A stretch of DNA of 64,000 nt from Candidatus Latescibacterota bacterium. Lineage in GTDB: Bacteria; JAAXHH01. The notes under the pieces are model-generated. The model saw only the letters and a list, made by a program, of their open reading frames with translations. It had not been told where the DNA came from and did no database searches. The stretch covers positions 936,763 through 1,000,762 of the forward strand of contig JAAXHH010000141.1 of NCBI GenBank assembly GCA_012270975.1, in the 5' to 3' direction. A program made the position numbers and the translations under genes. Of this stretch, positions 15,967 through 23,754 are shown one piece after another; within the stretch, counting starts at the first letter, position 1; each line of letters opens with the position of its first letter.

Positions 15967-17736
15967 ATGAGCAGCGCCAGCTACTACGACCGCAACGCCG
16001 ACGACCTCGTCGCCCGGTATGACGGAGTCGATCCTGCCGACGTCCACGCCGACTGGGCGCCGGCGCACCTGCGTGAAGAACCCGGTTTCGCCTGCGACAT
16101 CGGCGCCGGATCGGGACGGGATGCCAACTGGCTTGCGTCCAGAGGATGGGAAGTCGTGGCGGTGGAACCGAGCGCTTTGCGCAACCTGGCCGAGGAACGC
16201 TCCAATCCACGGGTGGTCTGGATGGACGATGCGCTGCCGGACCTGCGGGCATTGCGCGCACTTGGCCGGCGGTTCGACCTGATTCTGCTGAGTGCCGTGT
16301 GGATGCACGTGGCGCCGAAGACCCGGGAACGGGCGTTCCGCATCCTCTCCGAACTGCTCAATCCATCCGGACTGCTGGTGATTACGCTAAGGCGCGGCGG
16401 AGACGCCGCGGAAAACGCCGCCCGGGGATTCCATGATACCTCGGCAGAGGAACTTGCCGGATTCGCCAACCACCGTGCCATCGCGCTGCGCAGCCATACG
16501 ACGCAGCCCGACCTGACGCGCCCCGGCATACATTGGGAAACGCTGGTCTTCGCCATGCCGGACGATGGCACCGGCAGCCTGCCGTTGCTGCGCCACGTGA
16601 TCGTGAACGACAACAAGTCTTCGACCTCTAAGCTGGGGCTGCTTCGGACCCTGGTGCGACTCGCCGAAACGGCGCCCGGTCTGGTCATCGATCGCACGGA
16701 CGATTACGTGGAGATTCCCTTCGGCGCCGTCGGATTGTACTGGCTGAAGCAATATATGCCCCTGGTCCTGCATCATCGGCTGCCGCAACGTCCTACGGGA
16801 CGGGGCGGTTATGGCTGGGCAAAGGAAGCGTTCTATCACCTGCAAGACGTTTCACCTTCCGACCTTCGACTAGGCGCCCGGTTTGATTCGGACCGGGCCG
16901 TACTCCTTACCCATGCAATTAACGACGCCTGCGAGAATATCGAACGGATGCCGGTACACCACATCACGTTTCCCGGTTCCGCTGATAGGCAGTTGTTCGA
17001 ATCCGGGTTTTCCAGAACACGGGCGACGTCGCAGCCCATCGTCCTGTCGCGCGAATACCTGACCAAGTTTGGCCGTTTTCGGATTCCCGCACTGCTGTGG
17101 CAGGCGCTCGGACAGTTCGCCTGCTGGCTGGACCCCGTGATCGTACGTGAATGGCGTCAGCTGACTTCGAATTGGGATGGTCCGGCAGACCTGCGCAGCC
17201 CAGCGCGTTGGGCGGCCCAAACCGGCCAGTCCGCCGCCCAGTCCGCCTCTCAGGTCCGGGAGTCCGGGGCCGAAAGTTATACAAACGACCCCTTCGAATG
17301 GACCGAAAGCCGTTACGACACCGGCATCGCCCACGAACGGGCGAAGCAGTTGCGCGATGACGGATTCGCGCTTACCTGCGTCTGGTCCGCAACGCGTATT
17401 CGAAAAGCGCTACACATCGACCACTGTTTTCCGTGGGCGCGCTGGCGCAACAACGATCTCTGGAACCTGTTGCCGGCCCGCGGCAACGTCAATCTCAGCA
17501 AGAGCGACCGGTTGCCCTCCTCCGGCGCCATGGCCGACGCCAGGGAACGCATGCTGGAATGGTGGCGGCACGCGTGGGTCCAATCGCCCGAGGAGGACCG
17601 GTTTTTCATGGAAGCGCGCTACTCCCTGCCGGGGCTCGACGTCGACACGCCCAGGCTGGAGGACATCTTTACCGCCGCCCAGCACCAGCGCGCGCGCCTG
17701 AAACAGGACCAGCAACTGATCGAGTGGCCGACCTGA
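15967..17736 (+). CDS. Methyltransferase-HNH endonuclease fusion protein
   Basis: This 589-residue protein joins three parts. Residues 1-200 are a class I SAM-dependent methyltransferase: motif I is ACDIGAGSGRDANWLASRGW, followed by VVAVEPSA, WMDDALPDL and FDLILLSAVWMH. No DPPY/NPPY motif of DNA amino-methyltransferases is present. Residues about 205-410 are an unassigned region opening VNDNKSSTSKLGLLRTLVRL. After an Ala/Gln/Ser-rich linker (about 413-436), residues 450-525 hold an HNH nuclease motif with D485-H486 (HIDHCFPW), N500 (DLWNLLP) and N509 followed by K512 (NVNLSKSDR). I chose the ATG at 15967 because a promoter lies just upstream and the upstream frame is PhyH shadow. The Shine-Dalgarno site is weak. 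No partner restriction gene is adjacent. The likely role is nucleic-acid modification or defence, which is inference. Confidence 0.88.
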   Translation: MSSASYYDRNADDLVARYDGVDPADVHADWAPAHLREEPGFACDIGAGSGRDANWLASRGWEVVAVEPSALRNLAEERSNPRVVWMDDALPDLRALRALGRRFDLILLSAVWMHVAPKTRERAFRILSELLNPSGLLVITLRRGGDAAENAARGFHDTSAEELAGFANHRAIALRSHTTQPDLTRPGIHWETLVFAMPDDGTGSLPLLRHVIVNDNKSSTSKLGLLRTLVRLAETAPGLVIDRTDDYVEIPFGAVGLYWLKQYMPLVLHHRLPQRPTGRGGYGWAKEAFYHLQDVSPSDLRLGARFDSDRAVLLTHAINDACENIERMPVHHITFPGSADRQLFESGFSRTRATSQPIVLSREYLTKFGRFRIPALLWQALGQFACWLDPVIVREWRQLTSNWDGPADLRSPARWAAQTGQSAAQSASQVRESGAESYTNDPFEWTESRYDTGIAHERAKQLRDDGFALTCVWSATRIRKALHIDHCFPWARWRNNDLWNLLPARGNVNLSKSDRLPSSGAMADARERMLEWWRHAWVQSPEEDRFFMEARYSLPGLDVDTPRLEDIFTAAQHQRARLKQDQQLIEWPT

Positions 17737-17743
17737 CCGCACC

Positions 17744-18730
17744 CTACCCCTCGTCCATCACGGCCTGGATCATCGCCTGGATGTAGCCGAACTCGTAGGC
17801 GAAGGCCTGGCGGTAACTGTCCGGGTCCTTGTGTCCCGGCGCGTGGTCGGGCACGCACATGTGCGGGTAGCCTACCTCCTTGAGCGCCTGCATGTTGCGG
17901 TGCATGTTCATCACGCCCTCGTCGGGCCAGACCTCCTGGAACTTGTTGCGCCCGCCCACGATGTTGCGGAAGTGGCAGAGGAAGATCTTGTTGCGCGAGC
18001 CGAGGTAGCGGATGATGTCCGGCACCTCGTTGAGGGGATCGAGGGAACTCTCCGCCATGCAACCCAGGCATAGGTTGACGCCGTGATAGGGACTGGGACA
18101 GATCTCGATGAACTGCTTGAATCCGTCGAATCCACCGAGCACGCGGTCCACGCAGCGATAGCCGGGCGGCAGCCAGGGGTCACAGGGATGGCAGGCCATG
18201 CGGACCTTGCATTCCGTCGCCACGGGGATCACCCGTTCCAGGAAGTAGGTGATGCGGGCCCAGTTCATCTCGGCGGTCACGGGCTCGTCGTACCTGGCCG
18301 GCCGGTCCTTCGCCTTCTCCAGGTCCCAGGTGCTGTAGATCGAACCGCCGCGTCCGGGCGGATCGCTCTCGGTGCGCTGGTTCTCCATCTCGCACAGGTA
18401 GTATTTGATCGCGGGGATGCCCGCTTCCGAGGCCTGGCGCACCATGTTGCAAACGAGCTCGATTTCCTTGTCGCCTTCCTCGTACTTGCCCAGCATGTAG
18501 TTGGGCACCTGGCCGCCGTCCACGTTCAGATCGGCGATGGGCAGGGCCACCATTTCCATGTTGATGCCGAACTGGGCGCACTTTTCCTTCTTGGCCGCCA
18601 GCTCCTCCACGTCCCAGCCGTACTCCCGGTGGAAGGTGATGTTGAGTTCGCTCTTGTTGAAGACGCCGTGGCGGGCCAGGTATTCGAGGTCTTCGTCCGC
18701 CGTGCTGAACTGCTGGGTGCCTACGTGCAT
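17744..18730 (-). CDS. Mannonate dehydratase-like (UxuA family) TIM-barrel protein
   Basis: The 328-residue protein matches the UxuA pattern: ACHPCDPWLPPGYRCVDRVLGG corresponds to the HPDDPP metal block, then VNLCLGCMAES, FLCHFRNIVGG and CVPDHAPGHKDP. In UxuA these Cys and His residues bind the metal for dehydration of D-mannonate to 2-keto-3-deoxygluconate. Divergence at the HPCDP block means the substrate could be a related sugar acid or that the protein is an isomerase-like relative. It is the last gene of a minus-strand operon with an amidohydrolase (13-base gap) and a sulfite-oxidase-like gene. Its 3' end faces the HNH fusion gene with only seven bases between. Confidence 0.85.
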   Translation of the reverse strand: MHVGTQQFSTADEDLEYLARHGVFNKSELNITFHREYGWDVEELAAKKEKCAQFGINMEMVALPIADLNVDGGQVPNYMLGKYEEGDKEIELVCNMVRQASEAGIPAIKYYLCEMENQRTESDPPGRGGSIYSTWDLEKAKDRPARYDEPVTAEMNWARITYFLERVIPVATECKVRMACHPCDPWLPPGYRCVDRVLGGFDGFKQFIEICPSPYHGVNLCLGCMAESSLDPLNEVPDIIRYLGSRNKIFLCHFRNIVGGRNKFQEVWPDEGVMNMHRNMQALKEVGYPHMCVPDHAPGHKDPDSYRQAFAYEFGYIQAMIQAVMDEG

Positions 18731-18743
18731 GGAATCCTCCGGG

Positions 18744-19874
18744 TTATGTTAACTTGCGGTTAGAAGCGATTCCCAGGATACGCGCGGCCGTGCCGCCCAT
18801 GATCGCGACCAGGTCCTCCCCACCGAGGAAGCCGGCGTAGTTTTCGATCCAGTCCCGGGACTGGCGGTAGGTGCAGAACCGGTTCTGAAAGGGCATGTCC
18901 GTGCCCCACAGAAGCCGGTCGACCCCAATGCGTTCAACCATCTTCTCCAGTGCCGGCCAGACCTCGCGGTAGGGGTAGTCGAAGAGGTCGCCGATCCGCA
19001 CGGGAAAGCAGACTTCCAGGCTGAGGTTGGGGTTCTCGAAGGGTTTCCACAGGCCATCCGGCAGGATAAGGCGGTCGCCGTCGACGAACATGCGCCAGGG
19101 GAAACCGTGGGTGATGCTGCAGACTGTGTCCGGGTACTGCTCCATCCAATCCATGAGCACGCCGAGTTCGTCGAGGTACCCCTGTACGAGATCGGCATGG
19201 TAGCCGAGGACGGGTCCGGCGCCGAGGGTGAAGAAAACCGGGACGTTCATCGCGGCCACGGCATCCCAGAACGGCTGGTAGGCGCCGCGGCTCCACGGCT
19301 GCTCGCTCCCGCGGTATGCCAGCGAGGCATTGAACTTGACGGCGTGCAGTTTTTCGACGCGCACCGCCCGCTCTATCTCCTTGATCACCTTGTCCGGTTC
19401 GTCGGCGATGCGCCATTCGTCCACGGGCGCCATGGTATACAGGCGGCCCGGGAAGGCTTCGACACACGCGGCCTGAAACGCACTGTCACGCCCCAGCATG
19501 GGATTGGTATGGAGCAGGGCGGCGTCCACGCCCGCGTAGTCCATTTCGGCGATCAGGTCGCCAGGCGTGTATTCGAGGTTGCGCAGGTGGGGCGGGTAGA
19601 ACTGCTTGGTGTAGTCTTCGCCGTCGATCGTCCACACCACGCGGCCGTGGGTACGATCAACACGGAAATTCACGTCGGGTAGCGTGGACCAGTCGCCCGG
19701 CGCCTCTGGCGCGATCGCCTCCGACGAGGCGGGGGCCCGGTCCCGGACCCGCCAGGCCGGCTGGTGGTGGACCGCGTGTTCAGCCTGCATCCACCGGAGG
19801 TGGTCCCGGGCGTCGGGATATCCGGCCTTCGCGTCACCAGGCGGAAAGCAGTACGCGTGGGAATCGATGATCAT
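18744..19874 (-). CDS. Amidohydrolase family 2 protein (metal-dependent hydrolase/decarboxylase type)
   Basis: The 376-residue TIM-barrel protein begins MIIDSHAYCFPPG, where amidohydrolase-2 proteins normally have D-x-H-x-H; here the second His is Tyr. Further features are GDLIAEMDYAGVDAALLHTNP, KLHAVKFNASLAY, SITHGFPW (metal His) and the C-terminal LLWGTDMPFQ with the catalytic Asp. Members hydrolyse or decarboxylate carboxylated or lactone substrates such as uronate-derived or aromatic acids. It sits between a mannonate-dehydratase-like gene and a molybdoenzyme gene, suggesting sugar-acid or lactone degradation. The substrate is unknown. Confidence 0.88.
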   Translation of the reverse strand: MIIDSHAYCFPPGDAKAGYPDARDHLRWMQAEHAVHHQPAWRVRDRAPASSEAIAPEAPGDWSTLPDVNFRVDRTHGRVVWTIDGEDYTKQFYPPHLRNLEYTPGDLIAEMDYAGVDAALLHTNPMLGRDSAFQAACVEAFPGRLYTMAPVDEWRIADEPDKVIKEIERAVRVEKLHAVKFNASLAYRGSEQPWSRGAYQPFWDAVAAMNVPVFFTLGAGPVLGYHADLVQGYLDELGVLMDWMEQYPDTVCSITHGFPWRMFVDGDRLILPDGLWKPFENPNLSLEVCFPVRIGDLFDYPYREVWPALEKMVERIGVDRLLWGTDMPFQNRFCTYRQSRDWIENYAGFLGGEDLVAIMGGTAARILGIASNRKLT

Positions 19875-19892
19875 GGATCGGAAAGCGGTTCC

Positions 19893-21074
19893 CTAGCTTT
19901 CGAAGGTCCGTATCGTCCGGGTTACCTGCCCGTTGCTCTCCCAGTAGGTCTTCTTGCCGGCCAGGTAGGGGTCGTCCGGCGCCGGCTGCACCGTGCCGGC
20001 CGTCGTCACGCCCCGCGACGTGATCGTATGCTCGCCGGGTGACGGACGGTCCCAGTCCAGCCGCCAGAACTTCCAGGCGTACTCGGCGTCCTCTCCCTCG
20101 ATGATCTCCGCCGTCTGCCAGGCCCCGTCGTCGATGCGAACCTGCACCTCCCTGAGCGGTTCGCCCCAGACCGCGCCGTAGATCCGGTGCAGGGGACCGA
20201 CCCGCGTGACCCGCGCCGTGACGGAGTTTATGCGGCCCTTGCCCACGGATTCCTGGCGCCACACGGTCTCTCCGTTATGGGTCTCCTCGCGGATCGTGAC
20301 GTAATCCCGCGAGATGAATCGCCCCATGTACCGGGTAGTGCGTACTTCGATGCGCTTCAGCCACTTCACCTGGGTGATGCCGTACCAGCCGGGTACGATG
20401 AGGCGCAGGGGATAGCCGTGTTTCGGAGGCAGCGTCTGGCCGTTTACCTCGTAGCACAGCAGGTTGTCCGGGTCCATGGCCTGCGCCATGGTGAGCGACC
20501 GGGCGAAATTCTGCTTCATGGTCAACGGTTCGCTACGGCGGGGCGTGATGACCTCCTCCCCTTCGTCGTGCCCGAAGAAAACCACCTCCATGCCGTTGTC
20601 CCACATCCCAGCCCGCTCCAGGATCGGCGCCAACGGCGTGCCGGTCCACCGGGCGTTGAACACGCCGCCACGGAAGACGGGAACGCCCCGGTTGCCCGAA
20701 CATTCGAGGGTGAAGTCCAGGTCTCTGCGCGGCATGGATCTGATCTCGTTCAGGCTCAGGTTGAGCTTCTGTCTCACCGCACCCGTGATTTCGAGGCTGT
20801 AGGTATCTCCGTCTACGGTCGGCTCCGGATAATGGCTGGCCGAGAAGAACTGGTCCACGGGCGTAATCCACGACTCCAGGCCGTTCCAGTCCAGCAGCAC
20901 GAAATCGGGGCTTCGCGGCGGCCCGAATTCGTCGATCCAGTTCACGGGCGTTTCGTCCTGAGCCAACTGGGCTATTTGGGCCAGAACGTGCGAAGGCAGC
21001 AGCGTCATACCGGCCGTCGCGATCCCTCCCTTGATCAGCACGTCTCTGCGGGACAGGTTGGTTTTACCGGCCAT
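19893..21074 (-). CDS. Tat-exported sulfite-oxidase-family molybdopterin oxidoreductase
   Basis: The 393-residue precursor has a twin-arginine signal (SRRDVLIKGGIATAGMTLLPS) and so acts in the periplasm. The molybdopterin domain includes TLECSGNRG with C125, the expected Mo-coordinating Cys, plus PPKHGYPLRLIVPGWYGITQVKWLKRIEV. The C-terminal Ig-like Mo-co dimerisation domain contains VQVRIDDGAWQTAEI and WKFWRLDW. The layout matches SoxC, YedY-related and plant-type sulfite oxidases. No cytochrome partner such as SoxD follows. Linked to two sulfatases nearby it might oxidise released sulfite, but it may equally act on an organic sulfoxide; both are inference. It is the first gene of its operon. 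Confidence 0.92.
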   Translation of the reverse strand: MAGKTNLSRRDVLIKGGIATAGMTLLPSHVLAQIAQLAQDETPVNWIDEFGPPRSPDFVLLDWNGLESWITPVDQFFSASHYPEPTVDGDTYSLEITGAVRQKLNLSLNEIRSMPRRDLDFTLECSGNRGVPVFRGGVFNARWTGTPLAPILERAGMWDNGMEVVFFGHDEGEEVITPRRSEPLTMKQNFARSLTMAQAMDPDNLLCYEVNGQTLPPKHGYPLRLIVPGWYGITQVKWLKRIEVRTTRYMGRFISRDYVTIREETHNGETVWRQESVGKGRINSVTARVTRVGPLHRIYGAVWGEPLREVQVRIDDGAWQTAEIIEGEDAEYAWKFWRLDWDRPSPGEHTITSRGVTTAGTVQPAPDDPYLAGKKTYWESNGQVTRTIRTFES

Positions 21075-21163
21075 GTACGTATCCTCCCGGCTTTACCCGG
21101 TTCAGTTGTTTCGATTCGGACTCTTCAGATCGATTGAAATGGGGGACTTCGGTGATCGTTTCT

Positions 21164-21193
21164 ATGATACATTGGGGGTGCGGAACAGATCAA
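21164..21193 (-). promoter_or_regulatory. Possible promoter of the 21074-17744 operon
   Basis: On the minus strand TTGATC (21193-21188), an 18-base spacer and TATCAT (21169-21164). The -35 lies inside the first copy of the 18-base tandem repeat. Confidence 0.35.
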
Positions 21194-21222
21194 GGGCAAT
21201 GTTAAGATCAAGGGCAATGTTG
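21187..21222. repeat. 18-bp tandem direct repeat between divergent promoters
   Basis: Two back-to-back copies of AGATCAAGGGCAATGTTA/G (21187-21204 and 21205-21222) differing only in the last base. The second copy runs into the TTGACA of the sialidase-like gene promoter, so the repeat could be a two-site operator. Confidence 0.75.
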
Positions 21223-21248
21223 ACAGACCCTTCCCTTCCGGGTAAAAT
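21220..21248 (+). promoter_or_regulatory. Strong promoter of the sialidase-like gene
   Basis: TTGACA (21220-21225), a 17-base spacer and TAAAAT (21243-21248), one mismatch from full consensus. The leader is about 50 bases. Confidence 0.65.
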
Positions 21249-21304
21249 CGTTTGTTCATCCCACACACCGATGGTCCATCTCACCCACCCGGAGCACTTG
21301 ATAA

Positions 21305-22459
21305 ATGAACCGCATGCTCGCCGAAGATTACCTCGTCCTGGCCTCATCGCCCGAACCGGAAACGGTGTACGCCGGTTCACCCTCGATCGCGCGGATGCGC
21401 TCGGGACGCCTGCTGGCCAGTTACGAGTGGTTTCGTCCCAGTCCGCTCAAGGAAGCCGTGCCGGATCAGACCGAGGTGCTGATCAGCGACGACGACGGCG
21501 CCACGTGGACGCTGGCGGCCCGCCTGGATTTCATCTGGGCGACCATCTGGGCGCACGAGGACGATGCCTATCTCATCGGCAACCGGCGGAAGACCCGGGA
21601 TATCGTCATCGGCCGCTCAAAGGACGGCGGCATCACCTGGGAGGGACCCGTCACGCTTTTCGAGGGCAGGCACCACTGCGCGCCCACGCCGGTATTGATC
21701 CACAACGGCCACGCCTACCGCGCCTTCGAAACCTGCGACGCGCCAAGCCGCTTCGACTGGAAGTCCTTGGTGGTGGCTGGCGACACGTCGCGCGACCTGC
21801 TGGATCCGGCATCCTGGCGCATGTCTAACCACGTTCGATTCCCCGGCATTCCCGACGTGCTCTCGCAACGCAGGTACCCGGAAAGCGCGACAGAAAAGGT
21901 GCCGGCCGACAGTTTCCTGGAAGGCAACATTGTATTGGTGGACGGCGAGATCCGGATGATCATGCGCACGATCGTCGACGGCCACACGACGTCGAGCCTG
22001 GCCTCCATCGGCCGGGTCGAAGACGACGGAGAGACCCTGAACTACCGGTTCGTCCAGTTCCATCCCATGCCGGGCGCCCAGTGCAAGTTCCAGATCGTCC
22101 ACGACAAGGCGGGCGGCCTGTATTGGACCACCGTGACCCTGTCCACCAACCCGTGGCAGGACCGGGAACCCCTCCGGCGCATCGGCTTCAGCGGCCCGCC
22201 GGGCAACGAGCGGCGCATCCTGATGCTCATGTACAGCGTGGACGCGCTCAACTGGTTCCAGGCCGGTTGCGTGGCCATGAGCAGGAGCATGATGGAGTCC
22301 TTCAGCTACGCCTCGCAGGTCATCTCCCGAGACGACCTCCTGGTCGTCGCCCGCACCGCCCGCGGCGGGAAGAACCAGCACGACACCAACCTGATTACCC
22401 TCCACCGGGTGAAGGACTTCCGCGATCTGGCACTGGATCTGCGGCCCGTGGACGTGTAG
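21305..22459 (+). CDS. Sialidase/BNR-repeat family glycoside hydrolase-like protein
   Basis: The 384-residue protein has a six-bladed propeller signature with Asp boxes SDDDGATW (about residues 60-67) and SKDGGITW (about 100-107). Other blade motifs include PSIARMRSGRLLASYEW near the start, where sialidases place the catalytic Arg triad. No signal peptide is present, so it is probably cytoplasmic. Exo-sialidase activity is one possibility, but many proteins of this fold act on other glycans or lack activity. It is monocistronic, driven by a near-consensus promoter behind an 18-bp tandem repeat, and is divergent from the molybdoenzyme operon. A GGAG lies 12 bases before the ATG. Confidence 0.85.
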   Translation: MNRMLAEDYLVLASSPEPETVYAGSPSIARMRSGRLLASYEWFRPSPLKEAVPDQTEVLISDDDGATWTLAARLDFIWATIWAHEDDAYLIGNRRKTRDIVIGRSKDGGITWEGPVTLFEGRHHCAPTPVLIHNGHAYRAFETCDAPSRFDWKSLVVAGDTSRDLLDPASWRMSNHVRFPGIPDVLSQRRYPESATEKVPADSFLEGNIVLVDGEIRMIMRTIVDGHTTSSLASIGRVEDDGETLNYRFVQFHPMPGAQCKFQIVHDKAGGLYWTTVTLSTNPWQDREPLRRIGFSGPPGNERRILMLMYSVDALNWFQAGCVAMSRSMMESFSYASQVISRDDLLVVARTARGGKNQHDTNLITLHRVKDFRDLALDLRPVDV

Positions 22460-22483
22460 TCCGAGAATTCTCCCTAATCTGAG

Positions 22484-22512
22484 TTGACAAACATTGAAAT
22501 GGGCGGTATTAT
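22484..22512 (+). promoter_or_regulatory. Promoter of the Phd/VapC operon
   Basis: TTGACA (22484-22489), a 17-base spacer and TATTAT (22507-22512). The -10 lies inside the left arm of the operator palindrome. Confidence 0.65.
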
Positions 22513-22546
22513 ATGACTATAGACATGACCATAATCATATAATACC
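22505..22546. promoter_or_regulatory. 12-bp perfect inverted repeat, likely antitoxin operator
   Basis: GGTATTATATGA (22505-22516) and its exact complement TCATATAATACC (22535-22546) are separated by 18 bases. The left arm covers the -10 box. Autoregulation by a Phd-type antitoxin dimer pair at such a site is typical. Confidence 0.7.
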
Positions 22547-22559
22547 ATCCGAGGACCAC

Positions 22560-22790
22560 ATGCCGACTATTTCCAAAAGCAAGCTCAAGGCCAACATGCT
22601 CCAGGTTTTCAGGGAGATCGAGGAATCGGGTGAGGAGTTGATCGTGACGCACAACCGGCGTCCCGTTCTGCGCATTCGTCCCGTTGGTACAAAACAACCG
22701 GTTGACAGAGTATTCGAGAAATTACGTGGGAAAGTCGTCTACCGCGAGGACATCAACACGCCTACCACCGACGAATGGGATGAAGTGTAA
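22560..22790 (+). CDS. Phd/YefM-family antitoxin
   Basis: The 76-residue protein starts MPTISKSKLKANMLQVFREIEESGEELIVTHNRRPVLRI, the standard Phd/YefM DNA-binding N-domain in which a beta-hairpin follows EELIVTHNRRPV. The acidic C-terminus would bind and neutralise the toxin. The ATG at 22560 follows a CCGAGGACC site; an ATG upstream in the same frame would fall inside the operator. The stop overlaps the toxin start by one base (TAATG), giving translational coupling. It probably represses its own promoter through the palindrome at 22505-22546. Confidence 0.9.
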   Translation: MPTISKSKLKANMLQVFREIEESGEELIVTHNRRPVLRIRPVGTKQPVDRVFEKLRGKVVYREDINTPTTDEWDEV

Positions 22791-23170
22791 TGGTCGTACT
22801 GGATACGTCCTCACTGGTATTCTGGACGCTCGATCCCGGCCGCCTGTCCAGGACCGCCGAACAGACTATCGCACAGGCTGACCGCGTAGGCGTCAGTTCG
22901 ATATCGATCTGGGAGATCGGTATCAAGGTGGAACGGGGCAAGCTTGTACTGCCACTTTCCGGCGGGGAATACCTGGAAAACCTGGAACAAACCAATCGGG
23001 TGGAAATACTGCCGGTGAATCTGAGTACCTGGATCAGGAATCTGCAACTGGATTGGAATCACCGCGATCCTGTCGACCGGACGATCGTAGCCACGGCTTC
23101 TCTACACAACTGCCCGCTGGTGACTTCGGACAACGTGCTCCGAAGTTTCTACGAGAAGGCTATCTGGTAG
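22790..23170 (+). CDS. VapC-type PIN-domain ribonuclease toxin
   Basis: The 126-residue PIN domain has all acidic catalytic positions: D5 (VVLDTSSLV), E42 (IWEIGIK), D93/D96 (HRDPVDRTIVATA) and D114 (LVTSDNVL). VapC-type toxins cleave tRNA or rRNA in a Mg-dependent way and are held in check by the cognate antitoxin. The start codon overlaps the antitoxin stop by one base. The combination of a Phd-type antitoxin with a PIN toxin is a common hybrid pairing. The locus lies between a sialidase-like and a cupin gene and looks intact. Confidence 0.93.
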   Translation: MVVLDTSSLVFWTLDPGRLSRTAEQTIAQADRVGVSSISIWEIGIKVERGKLVLPLSGGEYLENLEQTNRVEILPVNLSTWIRNLQLDWNHRDPVDRTIVATASLHNCPLVTSDNVLRSFYEKAIW

Positions 23171-23198
23171 GATCGCCCACCTGGTACCGCAGACACTG

Positions 23199-23669
23199 TC
23201 ACCCCGGCGCCGGCGCCACGTGTTCCAGCCCGAACTCCTCCCGAAGCTGGTCCATCTCCGCCTTCAATTCCTCAGGATCGGACGCATCGGCGGGCAAGCG
23301 CCGCAACAACCGGTCGGAAGCCTCAAAGAAGCGGTCCAGATCGGCGGGCGTGCAGATTAACATGACGTGCGCCGGTTCATCGCCGTCGTTCCAGAAGGAA
23401 TGGGGTTTCCAACCCGGTACCGTGACCATCTGGCCGGCTTCGAGCACGAACTGATCTTCGTGGAGGAACTGGAAGCTCAAGGCGCCCCTGACGACCAGGA
23501 ACATCTCGATAAAGGCATGCCGGGTGAATACGGGCGGCGGACTGTGGGGCGGTTCGACGGCTTCGATGACCGTCACGCGGCCCTCCGTGGCGGCACCCGG
23601 CGTCATGACCCGTACATTCTGGCCCATGAGCGTTTTGAGCCAGGGTCCTCCGTTGCCGCCGTCATCCAT
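23199..23669 (-). CDS. Single-domain cupin protein
   Basis: The 156-residue protein starts MDDGGNGGPWLKTLMGQNVRV after a GGAG site seven bases upstream. It has one cupin barrel: HAFIEMFLVVRGALSFQFLHEDQF (metal motif with H and E) and LEAGQMVTVPGWKPHSFWN (second motif with PxxxPH). The acidic C-terminal helix (DPEELKAEMDQLREEFG) is a separate element. It may be an enzyme or a small-molecule-binding regulator. It lies 85 bases after the large permease fusion gene and converges on vapC. Confidence 0.85.
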   Translation of the reverse strand: MDDGGNGGPWLKTLMGQNVRVMTPGAATEGRVTVIEAVEPPHSPPPVFTRHAFIEMFLVVRGALSFQFLHEDQFVLEAGQMVTVPGWKPHSFWNDGDEPAHVMLICTPADLDRFFEASDRLLRRLPADASDPEELKAEMDQLREEFGLEHVAPAPG

Positions 23670-23754
23670 GGCTTTCTCCGTACTCAAGTCTTGATCGTTT
23701 CCTGCGCAGCCGTTTCGCTTATCCGACGGATTCGGGACTCGGTCAGGACCGCGT

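Noticed and set aside
15967..17736. Classical type II or IIG restriction-modification enzyme
   Set aside because: The methyltransferase part lacks DPPY/NPPY or PC catalytic motifs, and no specificity subunit or second methylase is nearby.
21187..21222. CRISPR-like repeat
   Set aside because: Only two directly adjacent copies without spacers and no cas genes in the window.
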